A stretch of DNA of 64,000 nt from Phymatolithon calcareum (Eukaryota; Rhodophyta; Florideophyceae; Hapalidiales), in the NCBI GenBank assembly GCA_977006965.1, contig OZ345378.1, positions 372,001 to 436,000 on the forward strand, in the 5' to 3' direction. Under the pieces are notes generated by a model that made no database searches, was not told the origin of the DNA, and saw nothing but the letters and a program-made list of their open reading frames with translations. A program made the position numbers and the translations under genes. Below, piece by piece: positions 12,015 to 25,700 of the stretch. Within the stretch, counting starts at the first letter, position 1, and each line of letters begins with the position of its first letter.

Positions 12015-13548
12015 ATGTTCCTCACTTGCACCCCCAATGCAGCGCTTGAGATGACTGTAGGGATTCGAGAACCCGGACCCCTTGTCGAAGAAGAATTCGC
12101 CTTTTGGGCAGAGGTAGACGTAGAAAGGTACACTTCGTCTGATTCGACCGCCTTGGCGTGAATATATATATACCGTACTTGCTCACAAATCGGCTTCATC
12201 AGCATCTGTACCATATTTTTGGGCTTAGGTTTCTGAGTAGAGCAAGACATTGTAGAAAGAGGTTGCTGTGGTGGGATTTCGGACTGTACTTGGCAAGTCA
12301 GTTTGCGGTTCAGTGTTGCTGCAAAATGTTGCGGAACATGAGCTTTTATATTGGAATCTCTCGTAATCTTTCTATAACGGACTTCTGGGGCTTGTCACTA
12401 GCAACAGTCTGAAGGTCGTTAATGAATCTTAAGACATTCATGCTGTAGAATCGTCTTTTAAGATTCCTGAACGAACTTCTGCTGTATGAAGCCTGCAAGC
12501 CTGGGAAGGATAGATCTACTCCAGCGTGTTCACATTGTACGGGAAGGATAGTACGTATTAAAAGCTGTAAGTTGGCCCTGTCCTTTCAGCGTCAAGGTAT
12601 GGCTGGCCACGTACAGGATGAAACGATGAACGAATAACATGTACTAGAAAGCAGTCATATGCAGTGGCTCTTCTTCTGGGCACCCACTTGCTTCCGTGCG
12701 TTGTCGGGTACTTCAATACCTTGGTTTTGTTTATTGAAGGTTCTGCTCTTAAAAGATTCAAGATGCATCCATTGCGATCTCCTTCGAACTCTGTGAAACC
12801 AATCACACCGTTCAGTACCGTTGTACAATTGTGCAAATAGAATTGCATTTGCTCATCAAGACCCGATAAAGCTCGAATTGCAATTTATTGCAGTGAATTG
12901 CAATAGAAATAGAATTGACCGGGCCCCTGATTGGGAATGGCCTTTAAAAACGTTTAGAGTCAAACCGACCATCAAATGCACTTGAAGGAGAACATCCTTT
13001 AGGTACTGAGAGAGATAACGCTTTGCGAGTTTCTAGCCCGCTCCGGGAATTGATGTCTCTGCTAAAGGAATTTTAGTCGGCTCTCGACCGACGAGCTCCT
13101 CTTTTGCAAATCGTCTTTTACAACCGACAGAAAATTCTTAAGACATGAAGAGCACAGTAGTCATCCTGAAAGTATTTCTTGCATTCACTCTGAGAACTTC
13201 TGCACAGCGTCAGAACGGCTTTGTAATCTCTGCGTTTTCCGTAGTACATTCTCCAGGTTTTGGCTGATTGCCTTTCGTGATCATTATATTCTCGTCATCG
13301 GGAGACCTGATCATCTCCAAGAGCAGACGCAACTCTAAGACGCAAAAGCCATAATCTATTTCTAGTCGTTTGGAAAAACAGCGCAAATGTGCGCAAGAAT
13401 TCCAGAGCACTCTCCACGGGAATCTCACTTTAAATTCAGATGTAATTCACCAAGAAAACCGAGGAAGAAGAAACTCGGCCTAAAGAGTAACTTCATTTTG
13501 CATGACTTCACTGACTTTTTACTCCGTTCGTAAAAAGTGCTATGCAGT
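12015..13548. other. No confident gene; AATTGC-rich patch at about 12870-12910
   Basis: The minus ORFs 12008-12250 and 12558-12848 have no recognised domain. The patch at 12870-12910 repeats AATTGCAATT-type words also found at 26.7-28.5 kb. Confidence 0.3.
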
Positions 13549-14355
13549 TCAGTCTGCTGGCTCTCGTTCTCTCTCGAATGCTTTGAAAACCAGCATCTTA
13601 TTCGCAAGCGCTAGAAGTACTGGAAGAACGGAGGCAACAATCTGCAAATGAATATATGAGATTCCACCTAGCCAAGTCTGTCCGTATGCCGGCGCAAAGT
13701 TAATCACAAATGCGGCAGTCAGAACCAAGAGAACAGAAATAGTTAGAAATATGGTTGAGAGTATTCGGAAAGCCCTTGACTTATATATGCCTGCGATGGC
13801 GCTAATTACAAACGAAACATAAATAGCTACAACCAGCGATATTTCTATGACTAATATGTTCTTGTTTCTGCGACAGCTAAAATCTTTCGGGACAGTAAGC
13901 TGCTTGAAGTACTTATTTGTAAGTAAGAAAAAGTTAGGTATGCTTGATATGACAAAAACGATTATGGCCGAGATAATTTTTACAAGTATGCCTGTCTTTC
14001 TCTTTGATCTTGCCTTCACAATGAAAAAAAGCTCGTAACACGCCACGATGATTTCAAATGCTCCGGAAGCCATAAATAGCCAAGCAAATTCCGGTCTTTC
14101 AAATCTAGTACCTGTGACACAAAGCATGTCGACAATGAAATACGATAGATAGAGAACGATTATTCCGAGCAATGTCTCCACCAGAAGGAGGAAGATTGGA
14201 ACAATTGAATATACGGAGTCATATAGACTTGACGCAAGGCCTGCAAAAATGGTTTCCACGACTCCAATACCAATAATCACATATCGGAAGCAGGGTATTA
14301 GCGCTCGGTCATGGTGGAAGCGACAAACCCCAGAAGCAACCCATTTCTCAATCAT
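13549..14355 (-). CDS. Multi-pass membrane protein of unknown function (268 aa)
   Basis: The frame starts at an ATG (14355) and is uninterrupted. It has about seven hydrophobic segments, at roughly residues 24-42, 49-76, 91-113, 122-144, 164-188, 195-219 and 227-251. Loops are short and partly basic (KARSKRKTG after segment 3). The N-terminal 20 residues contain no signal-peptide pattern; the C-terminus is charged (FEREREPAD). I recognise no transporter or receptor signature. It is divergently oriented to the type I membrane-protein gene at 15290. It may be a small transporter-like or tetraspan-related protein, but that is a guess. Confidence 0.6.
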   Translation of the reverse strand: MIEKWVASGVCRFHHDRALIPCFRYVIIGIGVVETIFAGLASSLYDSVYSIVPIFLLLVETLLGIIVLYLSYFIVDMLCVTGTRFERPEFAWLFMASGAFEIIVACYELFFIVKARSKRKTGILVKIISAIIVFVISSIPNFFLLTNKYFKQLTVPKDFSCRRNKNILVIEISLVVAIYVSFVISAIAGIYKSRAFRILSTIFLTISVLLVLTAAFVINFAPAYGQTWLGGISYIHLQIVASVLPVLLALANKMLVFKAFEREREPAD

Positions 14356-15289
14356 ATGAAATTCTTCTTTAGCGAACCAAGTGGTCAGCTCTCAAAACGT
14401 GATACTCATCGCCTTCGATAAAAACAAGGAAGTATTTAAGCTGCAGCAATTCGAGATTTCTTTTTAAAGAGGGGCCCTATAGTCGCTTCTTCCAGACTCA
14501 CTGTAAATGATAATTCCAAAAGTCGTAGAAAGTAAATGTGAAGCGCATTCTAAGGTTAATAATTATTCTTATTACGATATTGAAGGATTTTATAAATCGG
14601 TTGTCTTTTCTCTGCTTTGTGGATTTCTGAATTTCAAATTGGACCAAAGGACAATTATCAGACTTGGGCGGCTTCCTACATATGAATTCAAAAGTTAAAG
14701 AGCAGCTTCACTGCAACGTTTCAATTACGCTCACCATGTACAAGGCCTAAGTTTCCAGAATCGATGGTACAATTGTTCTGGCAATCTGGTATTGTCGCGT
14801 GCCATTCTATTCTAGTCAGTCTAACGTAAGCAGTGTTTCCGTTCCTAACAAAACCGTTCCTTCGGTAGTGGGCCCCTGGTCTGAAATATGGTGTTCAAGG
14901 CCGAATAGAGTTTGCGAAAAGATAAGAAAAAACATTCCGCTCTTTTTCTCGTCTAACGAATTCTTGATTGCGTGCTGTTTAGTCCATTTGGGATTCTGAA
15001 GTTGGATTAAAGTACAATACTTTTAACAACAGGGGCAGTTTCCCCGTCTAAATTCAAGAGAATATGAGCGCGTCGACTCAAAGAATATCACGCAACAAAA
15101 ACTGACCGTAACCCGCTTTAAACGGGAATAGTACGTTCTTTCGGAGTGGAACTTTAATTTATCCAGTACCATCCCACCACTAGCGCCATATCGTATACAC
15201 TACTTCCTCACCTAGTAAACGTTATGCGAAATTTATTTACTGGTCACTGTTCTATAAAGTGAGGAATTACTTCCTTTCGACCTACACGA
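14356..15289. other. Intergenic region between two divergent membrane-protein genes
   Basis: AT-rich sequence with no credible gene. A TATAAAG string at about 15253-15259 is 30-40 bp upstream of the ATG at 15290 and could be a core promoter element. Confidence 0.35.
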
Positions 15290-16534
15290 ATGGTCGAAGA
15301 AATGAAAACCTTCTTCTGCTTGTTACTAATCATGTTTCTTTTCGCCGAAGCTCGACATTCTGTGGAGGTTTACCCTACAGACTCCATCGTCGTAAAGAAG
15401 AACATAGATCAAACGGATAAGACCCTTGCGATGTACTGCTCTTGTTGGAGTGCTTCACGCTACTGGTTTACGCATTATTTTGTATATGAAGTAATGCGCC
15501 ATAGCAGAGACTTCGAAGAGTTTCTCTTTGATCGTTTTGCTGGAAAGAACCCAATCGAGCCGAAAGGATACAAACGATCGCTGCAACGTATAATATCATC
15601 GTTCCAGAAATGTATTGCGGACTATGATCTCAGCGTTTGCTTAGCTCTTGACACCGAAATAAGGGATTTGAAAACGGGAAAATATCAGCTTTGCTCGTAC
15701 GATAAGACGACGTGGAAGAATATGCATATCTCCAAGTCGAACGCGACATCCACACACCCTTGTGAGATCACCGATGGCTTCCCAAACAGAGAAAAAACTA
15801 GCATGCTCCGATCGAGAGATGGGGCAGAGGTTGTCAATGTAAGATCTCTCCCTCGAAATATGGAGTCATTTCCGACAAAGTACGATAATCTCGAAATCGG
15901 AACATCCTATATTCCAAATGCACTTCTTGCCGCGCATGGATTGGATGAAAACCCATGCTACTGTTCCCCAACAACGAATCGAACAGACGTGAGCCATTAC
16001 TATACCACCGAAATGAGAAAACACAACGAGAATTGGGGAGCGTTTATCACCAAGTCGTTGCAAGTGCCAAGAAATCGAAAGTATCTTTTAAGAAAAGCAG
16101 TTTTGGAAGAAAGAGAAATGAAGGAAAGGGGATACATCGATCCGCGAACAGAAACGAAGGACTACGATCTCTCCATGATGAGAGTTATCACAGCGTTTAA
16201 TGATTGTGTCAAGAAATATGGACAACATGTATGCATAAATCTTGATTCGCAGCTGCGGCAAAATGGGGGTACACAGTATCAGCTTTGCGACTATGTGAGT
16301 GAGTCTGGTAAGAACGTCGCATTGGTTAAAACAGGGCTGGAAAACTCGACGATCGCCTATACATTGAGTTCGTGCAAGGATCTCCCAATTAAGCCATTTG
16401 CACTGATTGTCCCTGAGATTGTTAGTATAGCCGTAGGGTCCGCTTTGTGCATTATTATCCTCACGGCGATCTATTTTCGAATGTGTAGGACGCGATCTGT
16501 GGCCAAAATCAGTTCGGAATCACATGATTACTAA
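15290..16534 (+). CDS. Type I membrane protein with a duplicated six-cysteine ectodomain (414 aa)
   Basis: Starts at ATG 15290 with a signal peptide (hydrophobic CLLLIMFLFAEA, residues 10-21) and ends with one transmembrane segment (about 372-397) and a short basic tail. The ectodomain is two copies of one module. Module 1 has cysteines at 50, 52, 108, 117, 135 and 158; module 2 at 223, 225, 306, 315, 333 and 362. Spacing C-x-C, C-x8-C and C-x17-C is identical in both, and matching strings include SSFQKCIADYDLSVCLALD versus TAFNDCVKKYGQHVCINLD and KYQLCSY versus QYQLCDY. N-glycosylation-type NxS/T sites are present. I know no family with this pattern. It is likely a cell-surface protein, with function unknown. 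Confidence 0.8.
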   Translation: MVEEMKTFFCLLLIMFLFAEARHSVEVYPTDSIVVKKNIDQTDKTLAMYCSCWSASRYWFTHYFVYEVMRHSRDFEEFLFDRFAGKNPIEPKGYKRSLQRIISSFQKCIADYDLSVCLALDTEIRDLKTGKYQLCSYDKTTWKNMHISKSNATSTHPCEITDGFPNREKTSMLRSRDGAEVVNVRSLPRNMESFPTKYDNLEIGTSYIPNALLAAHGLDENPCYCSPTTNRTDVSHYYTTEMRKHNENWGAFITKSLQVPRNRKYLLRKAVLEEREMKERGYIDPRTETKDYDLSMMRVITAFNDCVKKYGQHVCINLDSQLRQNGGTQYQLCDYVSESGKNVALVKTGLENSTIAYTLSSCKDLPIKPFALIVPEIVSIAVGSALCIIILTAIYFRMCRTRSVAKISSESHDY

Positions 16535-16671
16535 CCTAGTATATGACAGGTATTGTCTCTTGCTCTCCGCTCGGGAAACGAAACGTTATAGGCTTCTTCT
16601 CTGTCTCTGTGATGCTGTGTTTTCAAGAATATAGTCCAGAAGCTTGTTCCTTTTGATGGAAAATAAAACAC

Positions 16672-16677
16672 TTCCGA
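16672..16677 (+). terminator. Candidate poly(A) signal AATAAA
   Basis: AATAAA lies about 140 bp after the stop codon of the six-cysteine membrane-protein gene. Confidence 0.45.
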
Positions 16678-16734
16678 TGTGACCACCAAGGCGGGGTGCA
16701 TCTCCAGATCTCTCATTCATATTTCCAATTAATC

Positions 16735-18620
16735 CTGTAGCGGACGTACGTCGTCCCGAGCCCCCTGCATCATCTCATGTCGACCTTAAGGTTGTAACCC
16801 GATCATGATAGACTAATAGAAGTAGAAGTCTTGCAACTAACATGCGCTGTAAAGCGTACGATCGATAAAAAGTTTATTTACCGAGAAGTTAACGATGGTG
16901 CGTTTCCTGAAAGAGGAGAAGGAACCAAGGATCAGTGGAAGAAGAAGAAAGATTTGTTTTGCTAAACGTTTTTGGATCGTGATTGGCTAACGCAGAGCAC
17001 TAGAAGGTTTTAGCCTGCAAAGACCACTTCAGGGCGTGCTTATTGTGAGCTCGCGCGTGCATTGATATTAATCAACGAACCACGTCGGCGGCCGCAGTTG
17101 TTCCTGCATCTCTCCTGGAATTCCTGTCGATTTTTGCACCAGTATTCCATCTTACGTTGTGCTTTTCATGAAAGAATGCGAGGGCTACGAGCTGGAGGTG
17201 TTCCAGATGAAGGCCGACAAGCCGACTTTGGCAATATTCCCATATTCAGTCTCGTTTGACCAATCATTACTCGGAAGAATCGAAAATCTCGGAGAGCTAG
17301 ATGAACGAGCCCCCGGAAAGTAGGAAAAACAGCCGAGCGACACAGAAATCAAAGCATTCATTGAAGGGATGATAAAGAAACCGGCCGACCGTGCTGATCC
17401 TACGTGTATCGAGATGGTGCTGGACGAACTCATAGTACAATTGGGGATAGGGAATGATGAATGACGTATCCTCGACTTCGAAAATGCACTTTTCTACTGA
17501 CTCGAATCAAAAGGTATCGGCGATTGCAGAGGAAAAATCCTTACAAAAACAGTGAAACTAACATGTGAGAATCTGTAGTCGCACAAGATCAGTGCGGTTA
17601 TGATCAAGCGAATCGACTTCGGTTGGTCGTTAAATGCGGACGAGAAACTATTCACTAACCCTCTTGTTTGGCTCTCCCGCGCATCGGAATAATTAGTGGA
17701 GCATTTCTCGCCCTTTTTCACGCACATGTGTGAATATTGAGAAGATTTGGGGTGATGTGGTGCACGGTGTGCGAAGCTACAAGCAAAGTGATGTTTTTTT
17801 ATAAGATGAGCGTTCGTTTAGAAAACAAAGAGGGCTCACATTTTCGGCTACGGATATCATTTCAAGCAAGAATTGTTCCTAACAAAAATACCTAGACAAC
17901 ATGTTTCCTTTTTCCTCAACAAGCAAGAAACAGAAAAAGTTTCAGGCAGTTTCTTCATGGAGTATAACCTTCGTTTCAGGTCCAAAAGCGCAAAATTTCG
18001 GGTTGCAAGGGTTTTCTCTTGCTATGCAGAACTAGTACCATATCATTGCTAGCATCTTAAGGAAACTGTAGAAGTACGTTAGAACAGTGCTGAAGCTAAT
18101 TAACTGCATTGAATACTTCGAAAGGTGGCTCGAATCTCCGAAATAGAAGAATTTTAATCATTTTACCAAAAAAATCTACAGAATATATTCAAAGAGTAGG
18201 ATGTCTAGTTCGGTCCAGATTATTCTAGTAAAGGATGTGTATTGCGAGAGATATAAGGCTTAGTGCAAAGAGGCACAACCTTGAGAGACATAAAACGTGC
18301 GCGAGAGAAAGTCACAGGATCCGTTTCAATGATCTCTCTCCGTCCAACGAAAATGTTACATCGAAATGTCAGAAACCAAGAAGCGACGCTAGAGTCGACT
18401 GGTACCGATATGTGTCTTAAAGGCGGGACAAGGCGCAGTTTGATATGTCCTGTGTCCGGGAATGGCCATGTGTTCATTGCTATTGATGTTTCCAACATGC
18501 TGTCAACGACTTGAGAGGCGTGGTGACTGCAATCGGTGGCCTCTGACCTTCGTGCTTGTTTCCGCATTTCCGAGCTGATCCCGCCTTGCGTCCACTTTGG
18601 ACCGGGTGGGTGAGACGGCT
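16735..18620. other. Mostly no gene; contains one broken small frame
   Basis: Apart from the frame at 17168-17464 I see no convincing coding sequence. The minus ORF 18220-18669 has no recognised motif. Confidence 0.3.
17168..17464 (+). pseudogene. Small frame of unknown family with a single internal TAG
   Basis: From ATG 17168 the frame reads protein-like sequence (ECEGYELEVFQMKADKPT ... SLLGRIENLGELDERAPGK), meets TAG at 17324-17326 and continues in the same frame (DTEIKAFIEGMIKKPADRAD ...) to TGA at 17462-17464. Composition is even on both sides of the stop. It could be a recent nonsense mutation or a retroelement scrap. No family is recognised. Confidence 0.3.
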
Positions 18621-18629
18621 GTCCTGAGG

Positions 18630-19768
18630 TTTGGATATATATTGCAAAAACTGTCTTGAGACGTGACAATCACTCTTTGCAGTGGGTGATGGATGCCTGT
18701 GGGAAGGAAGAGGACGTCGTAAGGGCTATACGAAAGTGGTATTAGGAGTATTTTCGAGGGTAAGACAGATCCGGGAAAAATGGATATATTTAGCTGCCGA
18801 AGACGAAGATCGTTGAACTGCCACTAGAGCGCGTTGCAGTGGCGGACGACTTCTATGAAGGGACAGACTCAAAAATCCCATTAGGGAGCGACTGAAGGAG
18901 AAAGAAGCGTTGAATAAATATATGAAAGACGAAAAAAACAAGAAAATGATTCTTAAAAGAGAGGTGGGGCTTTGAAGACTGAGAGGCTTCTTCGTGGGAA
19001 GGAAGGTTGACTAAAGGTGAATCAATTGAACAGCCTGCGTAAAGCTGTATTTAATGCCTGTGGAGTCTAAGAAATATTGTAGAGGAGCACCGCAGTTCAT
19101 GTTCATGGAGACACGTCGAGTGGTTGATTTGACAAAGGTTGCACGCAAATTGGAGTGCCGCCATGTTTCCTCTAATCATCGTGCTCCAGTACAAAGCTGA
19201 TGTAATTAGAAAAGCCTGCTTCATTCCACCTTTGACCGCTACATGGTCTTCTAGTCGAAGGGAATATCAATGAAATGAAGTTTTATCGTAGGTTTTGGCA
19301 TCCCCTTTTTCTTTGCCTTTGTGTATTCTAGTTCAGCTCCTCAAGGTGTAACCGTTACAGATCGCCGACGCTGCTGCATTCGGTATGAGATTGCATCAGA
19401 CACGCCTGGTGTGTACTTCCCCTCTATCGGTCTTACGTCTGCAGGAACGCAAACCTTCTTGTTGACAGGTCCGACATGGAGGAGGTCAGGTCCAGTCTCG
19501 TATATGCCGATCTCAGCAAGCACATCAGGGGCAGCGCAACATCCTTCATTGATATGTTCAAACGCTAAAATCTTCGACAAGCCATCAATGGTATTCACAC
19601 TAAGATCGATCTTAGCGTCGCCGTTTCTTCTCCAACATCCGGTCGCCACTGCCAATGTAATGAGGGCAACTGCTGCGATAATCACCGCGCCAGCAATGAA
19701 AACAGAGTGCATGCTAAGGTCGGTGGCCAGTTGGTCACCCACATGCACGGCAATATCGAACGGCTTTC
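18630..19768. repeat. Segmental duplication, copy 1 (partner at 30085-31215)
   Basis: Collinear similarity with 30085-31215 in the same orientation, estimated 75-90% by eye. It covers the downstream flank and the 3' coding part of the interrupted membrane-protein gene, including shared strings such as GTGTACTTCCCCTCTATCGG and CTTCGACAAGCCATCAATGG. Confidence 0.8.
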
Positions 19769-22700
19769 TGTTGAATGTGAGAAGTCGAAGACGGATTGTT
19801 CGACTGGTATGAGTAGAATATTATGATTATGTTTTTAGGTGCCTCGTGTTGCAACCGGAGATACAAGGTGAGTAGGCTCCTGTGGCAGGAAACGAACGAG
19901 GAATGATCGAATGGTGACAATTAATCTCGCACCTGCCGAGCAGCGGACAACTGCTCAAGCCGGGGACCTGACAGGGCATAAGAATGCGAAAACAGATTGG
20001 GCGACGAGGAGTGAAAAGGGGCCTCTGGGGGAGAGAGAAGTAAAGCTCTTTTTATTGAGGAAGGTCACATCCTGAGTCTGTGGTACGTTCTGCGCGAGCT
20101 CGGTGCCTCGCGAGAGCGTCTGCGATTGCCACTGGCTTCTCGGAGGACAGGCTCCTCCGCCGTGACGCTTGGCCTTTAACAGTTATGGGCCCAGACGGTC
20201 CTGGAAGGTACCGCAGGGGCGGACGGTATCGGTTCACCAGCAGCATGAAGTCCGCCAAGCCGGGAGAGGTTCCCATCTTTGACGACTATGTGAAACCGCA
20301 TGTATATCGAAGGCTGCTAGTTGACTGGATTAAGTTTCAGGATCTCTCTGGAAGAGAGTCTTCGAAGAGGCTCACGCTTGGTCAGCAGGCGCTGACCATC
20401 ATCGCCAATATTCGCGGAAGCGTGGGACAAAGGCTCGGGCATGTTTCTGCAATGGTGAGTGCTGAGATGACTCGAGATGAGTTTTCGGAAGCTGTCGACC
20501 ACGTCCTGCATATGGTTGACCCGCTGGACAAAGAGACCGCCTTCATGGACACTGCGAAGGCTTGGAAGGAGCTCATGACAAAGTCGCACGCAAAGAAGCA
20601 GAGCTATGATCAGTACTGGAGTCAGTACAGTGCGCTGTGTACGCAATACGCATACTCGCACGGCACAGCAGCACAATCTCCGGGCGTACAGGAGTTGCTC
20701 GGGTTACTGTGCGTGTTGAACGCGAAGTTGAACCGCACTGAGTTTAATTGGGTTTTGCAAAACTCAATGGCATACCAAAAGGATGTCCTGAATGCAGCCG
20801 ACCAGTCCCAATTGAGGATGGCATCGGCAGTGCACCGCGCGGGACCAGAGTCTGCCGCAGCAGCCATGGGACAGCTGCGCCGAGATGGAACTGCTGCACC
20901 AAGTGCAGAGTCCGCGGCAGGTCAGGGCGGCGTGTCTGCTTCGTCGCAGGAAGCGGGAGCAGGAGCGAGCTCTAGCACTACGCTCAGGATTCCAGAGATT
21001 GCTGCAGGTATCAGTGTTGAGCTCTCGGATATCAAGCGCAGAAACGATCGCGCAATGCAGGCGATGGCGGTCCTTGTGGAAAAGTACGAGCAATTGCAGA
21101 TACCGGACGACCAGCAAGACACTACAATTATGGACGATATTAGAGCGGTACGGACGAGCCTCGCTGCTAATACTACATCGATTTCATCTTGCGAATCTGA
21201 TTCAAAGTCGTTGGCGAATAATGTTTCTGCTGGTTCGTATCTGAGAGGAGTTGCTAGTCCTGCAGGTTTGCGATTCGAGGCTCCAGCTCAAGACCCCCCG
21301 ATTTTAACTATGGACTCCGTTCGTATCGCATTACGGAGGCTTGACCACGGCGACAGAACGGCGGGAGATAAAAGCATTGAAAATACCTTTGGAAAAGTGG
21401 ACACAGTGCTAGAGTCCGCGCTGTCACGTGACGATCTCCCAGCTCTAAAATGCTGGATATGCAAAGGAAACCACTTCGCCTACGAAAGGCCGGAGTGCAA
21501 AAAGGCATTGGATGCGAGGTCAAAGAATCAAGGAAGTTCCGGTGGTTCCCCTGGAGCTCGATCCAAAAAGTCAGCTGGTGGGAAACCGAAAGTACCTCCC
21601 GCTGGAAATCTGTTGACGAAACCCACTGTGGCATGGGCTGATTTACCCGACACCATATTTACATCGAAATCGGTCCTTTTGTCGAATCGGACGCTGGCAT
21701 CACATGACAATTGTGCACTTATTGTGGACAGTGGCGCTACAGGGACTGTAGTTGGCCTAAAGAACTACGTGAAGCTGTGCGGAGATCTGGGATTCAAGCC
21801 CGTTTTACTACCCTGACGGGATGAAGATTGCACATCGCACGCGTTCGGGACGAAGGGGAACAGCTCTGTGCCTCAGGATATCATTGGGCGCTGTATGTTC
21901 CCATTGCCAGTTGGACGCGGAGAATGGTTGCCCATATCAGCGATGGTTGTCGACGGAGATGTGCCGTTCATGCTGGGGAAGGATTCCCTTCGAGAACACG
22001 ACGCAGTAGAATCACATGGAAAGGCATGTCTACAGATTAACGTTGGGGATAGGCAGGTGCGTTTCGAAACACCTGTCAGTAAGCACGACGGTCACGCCAG
22101 GATTATCTTGAGTAGCAAGTCAATCATGCATAATGTCGCTGAGTCGCTCATGGTTAATCACAGTATTCTGGAAAACAGTGACGTGGAAGCAGAACGTCTC
22201 ATTCAAAAGATTCACGACAGAACGCATCTTCATGTGAAATCAATGGAGCTATTGCTGAGAAGATCTGGCTCTTGGAAACCGGTAATGTCAGGTCTCATGA
22301 AGCAGATCGTGGGAAAATGTCATGTCTGCCTTCGATGTGGTGACCCAGAACCGAGCAAAAAGTTTAGTCTCTCAAAGCTACACAAAGAATTCAACGACAG
22401 GGTTTGCTTTGATATCATGTACTGGCAAGGCCGTGCCATTCTACATTTGGTAGACTACGCTACCGGTTTTTCCGAGCTGAGCGCCATTTCGTCGAGAGAA
22501 CTGCCCCACATCGTGCAAGTAATGCAGAATATCTGGCTGCTAAGACATGGAACGCCTGTGCAGATGATCGGGGATATGGAGTTCGACAAGTCTGTTATGC
22601 AAAAATGGGCTCACCAAAACTGCATTCAATTCAACGCGCTACCAGCTAGGAGACACAATAAGGCGGGGGCGGTTGAACGGAAGAATCGCGTTGTCAAAGA

Positions 22701-25700
22701 CGTACTTGAAAAACTAAGCGCCGACAGGAAATACAAGGGCAGGGCGTTGAAAGATCGACTGGTTGCGGCTTGTTATATTAGCAACATCATGTACGGGAAC
22801 AGTAACGCGTCATCATTTGAGCTTGCAAGAGGATACACACCTTCCGTTGAGGGAACTGAACAAAAATTACTACCTGAAATGTACCGCGTGGCCTACAAGG
22901 AAATGTGCGCGCGGCGGCTTCTTGCAAAAATTATGAAGGCGCGCCCATCGAACAAACGCGCAAAGGACATTAGAGTCGGCGATTCTGTTCTGATTCTAGT
23001 CCCAGGAGGGGACGGACCACGGGGTAAATGGATGGAGGCGAGGGTCGCTTCTGTTCGTCAAGATGGATCTATTGTTTGTGGTACGGGTCGGAACGCGAAG
23101 ACGATCGCCTCTGAGGATGTACGGACGATACCATCGAATTCAATCGCTGCATCAGTAATTCGCGCGCAACACGGCATTCCGGCTGCTAGACATGAACGCA
23201 TTCGAGTTGCAAAAGAGTACGATTATGAGGACTGTGCTAGCAGCAGCAGTGACGAAGATAGCGATACATCTTCCCCTGACGACGAGATACCCGAGACGGA
23301 GGATTCTTCTACTGGTACAGTTGTAGGTACGCCTGATTCTGGCGTTCCGCGAGCTTCGGCGGTCCAGGCAGTGGAGCCGCCAGCTGCACCAGTTGAAGAA
23401 CAGAACATACAATCAGCTCAAGCACCACGCCGTTCCGCACGGATTCGAAAACCCAACCCGAGGTATATTGAAAGTATGCTCGTCAACCCCATGGACAAGC
23501 CTAAGACGGAGCAAGATATTTTGGGTTACACGTTTGACGCTTTTCGTAATGTCCAATTTTATGGACGGGAAGCACCGTGGGTTCCGTCTTGGATTTTTAG
23601 TAAGGCTGAACAAGAAGAGGTTACAAAAAACTGGGTTCCCAATATCGAAGTTATAGCCGAGACGAAAATTCCGAAGAATGCCAACATTATTGGATCTCAC
23701 TTTGTGTACAAGGTGAAATCCGATATAGATGACAAAGACCAACGGTTGCTCAAACTAAAGGCCCGTTTATGTGTTCACGGGAATCGAGACGCGGAGCGGG
23801 ACTCTCTTCGCACTGACGCCGCGGTGGTTTCGCATGAGGGGTTCAGGATGGCCTATTCCATTTGCGTGAGCAACGGGTTCGTGTTAGGAAAAGCAGATAT
23901 TCGAGGTGCATACACGCAAAGCGGCCAGGCCGTGCGTCAGGTGTATGTACAACCGCCGCGATATCTGGGCGCAAAGGGAACGTTTTGGTTATTGAAGGCA
24001 ACTTTTTACGGGCTTGTATCGGCCGGTCGGAAGTGGCAAAGGACCTCAGATGAGGTACTCATTAATTTCTTGGGCTTAAGTGTAGTGGTTGGAATGCCAC
24101 AGCTCTTCAAAAAATTCGAAAATGGTTTGGTTCTAACAGTGGCCAAATATGTTGACGACCTTCTGGTGGTTGCGCGAAATTCCTGGTGGTTATCGTTTGC
24201 CCGGGGCGCGATATCGCAGTCGTTTGATGTCAGCCAATGGGCACAAACGCCGTCTACATTGCAGGTGAACTCGACAGATGTCGATCAACATGCAGATTCA
24301 ATAACAGTAGCAATGACGCAGTATGCGAAAGCGATCGAGACAATTCAAATCCCGCCCGCGCGCCGCAAGCAAATTACGGAATCTGTGTCTAAACTGGAAG
24401 AGAGACAAGTGAGAACAATAGCGGGTAGGCTGGGCTACATGGGTGTGGCTGTCTCGCCGTTCTGTGCTTTCTCGGCGAGTTTCATGCAGCAAAGTATTCC
24501 AGAAATGACCATTGGAAACTTAAAGCAAGTGAATGCTTTAATTAGGGAAACAATGAAAAGGTACCCAGCACTCGTTTACTTGAAACCTGGAGAAGGCGAA
24601 GAAAAACAGGCCATAATCGTCGCATACAGCGACGCAGGCTATCCGCACTCAGGAAAGAACAAAAAGGTTACACAAGAAGGCTGTTTAGTTGGGATTGCAT
24701 TCGGATCGAAGGTCGGTAGCGTGTTCCATACACTTACCTGGATGTCACGAAAACAGAGGCGGGCCTCTACATCATCAGCTTCCGCTGAAATCATGGAAGC
24801 GGTGATGGCGTTCGGTTGCACGCTGGGCATAGCGATGACCTACGCAAACGCGACTGGCGTTAAACTGCACATTTCTCTTGTGGTTGACAGTCGGGGGTTG
24901 CATCGATGCCTGGCAACTCAATCGCATCCCCGCGATCGTGCTGTCATGACCGAAGTGCACAATCTCCGTATGTGTTACGAGTCCGGGATGTTGGATTCCA
25001 TAAGCTGGTTGCCTGGGGTTCGGAATCCAGCGGACGCGCTCACGAAGCCTAGAAGTGGCGATACGAGCAACATCCTTGAAAGAATGCTAACGGAAGGCAG
25101 GCTGATCGATGACATTGACAACATCCGTGACTATGGCGCGGCGCTGGCCGAGGAAGAATAGCTCGGTCAAGGTGGCGGCGGTTGTGTTGATTCGGATCTT
25201 GAAATAATTCATGGGCGTTGCCCATGAAGGGGGGAGTGTTGAATGTGAGAAGTCGAAGACGGATTGTTCGACTGGTATGAGTAGAATATTATGATTATGT
25301 TTTTAGGTGCCTCGTGTTGCAACCGGAGATACAAGGTGAGTAGGCTCCTGTGGCAGGAAACGAACGAGCAATGATCGAATGGTGACAATTAATCTCGCAC
25401 CTGCCGAGCAGCGGACAACTGCTCAAGCCGGGGACCTGACAGGGCATAAGAATGCGAAAACAGATTGGGCGACGAGGAGGGAAAAGGGGCCTCTGGGGGA
25501 GAGAGAAGTAAAGCCCTTTTTATTGAGGATGGTCACATCCTGAGTCTGTGGTACGTTCTGCGCGAGCTCGGTGCCTCGCGAGAGCGTCTGCGATTGCCAC
25601 TGGCTTCTCGGAGGACAGGCTCCTCCGCCGTGACGCTTGGCCTTTAACACTTTCTGTCCATAGTGGCAGAGTAATGATACTTGAGAATAGTGGCTATCAT